Positions 63,789 through 64,000 of a DNA stretch of 64,000 nucleotides are shown here, one piece after another; position 1 is the first letter of the stretch, and every line of letters begins with the position of its first letter. The translations under genes and the position numbers were made by a program. Source of the DNA: Spongilla lacustris (taxonomy: Eukaryota; Porifera; Demospongiae; Spongillida; Spongillidae); the NCBI GenBank assembly GCA_949361645.1, contig OX442424.1, forward strand, positions 2,869,015 through 2,933,014. Reading direction: 5' to 3'. A model generated the notes under the pieces. That model saw only the letters and a program-made list of their open reading frames with translations, had not been told where the DNA came from and made no database searches.

Positions 63789-64000
63789 GGACCATGTGCA
63801 GCACTCATGGCCTTGGGAGGACCACAGCACTCATGGTCTGGTGAGGACCACAACACTCATGGTCTGGTGAGGACCACAGCACTCATGGTCTGGTGAGGAC
63901 CACAGCACTCATGGTCTGGTGAGGACCACAGCACTCATGGCCTGGTGAGGACCACAGCACTCATGGTCTGGTGAGTACCACACCACTCATGGTCTGGTGA
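63789..64000. repeat. 26-bp minisatellite running off the window end
   Basis: Unit of 26 bp with core GCACTCATGGTCTGGTGAGG followed by ACCACA, about 8 copies, nearly identical. It continues to the last base, so its full length is unknown. Confidence 0.95.

Overview
This window looks like animal genomic DNA, most likely from a demosponge such as Amphimedon. That assignment is inferred from TRIM-NHL proteins with a filamin domain, short introns, eukaryotic-type valyl-tRNA synthetase (ValRS, VARS) exons and sponge/cnidarian-style reverse-transcriptase relics. It is not proven from sequence alone. Protein assignments were made by eye from motifs. There is a 200-base assembly gap at 17646-17845.

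Layout. 1-13.8 kb is AT-rich and repeat-rich, with broken retroelement pieces (a YIDD reverse-transcriptase relic at about 1.0-2.0 kb), microsatellites, diverged tandem repeats, an 826-bp foldback element (10478-11303) and a 727-bp inverted-end element (12324-13050). 14.08-16.27 kb holds TRIM-NHL gene A on the + strand. 16.9-20.3 kb is a decayed block of ValRS exon pieces, a minisatellite and two TRIM scraps. 20.3-25.2 kb has no intact gene but holds a 987-bp transposon-like element, an inverted repeat and a fragment of a KR-rich 15-residue-repeat protein. 25.2-61.1 kb is a tandem array on the - strand. Its TRIM-NHL start codons lie at 30369 (B), 36459 (C), 43253 (D, a pseudogene), 50644 (E) and 61052 (G). 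Each is followed on the same strand by a different subset of broken ValRS exons and, in four of the five units, by a 22-bp minisatellite in the last ValRS intron. 61.1-64 kb is intergenic and ends in a 26-bp minisatellite.

How the parts fit. The array is best read as repeated duplication of a composite unit (TRIM-NHL gene plus ValRS gene) in which the TRIM genes were kept and the ValRS copies decayed. No complete ValRS is present. Five intact TRIM genes encode RING, two B-boxes, coiled coil, filamin/ABP280 and a six-bladed NHL propeller in one uninterrupted coding exon, with a probable 5'UTR intron ending directly before the ATG. Their N-terminal halves are almost identical, while differences cluster in NHL loops, as would fit a set of E3 ligases with diversified ligand recognition. 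Three roughly 820-bp foldback elements, each almost entirely two inverted arms, are the most unusual mobile DNA here.
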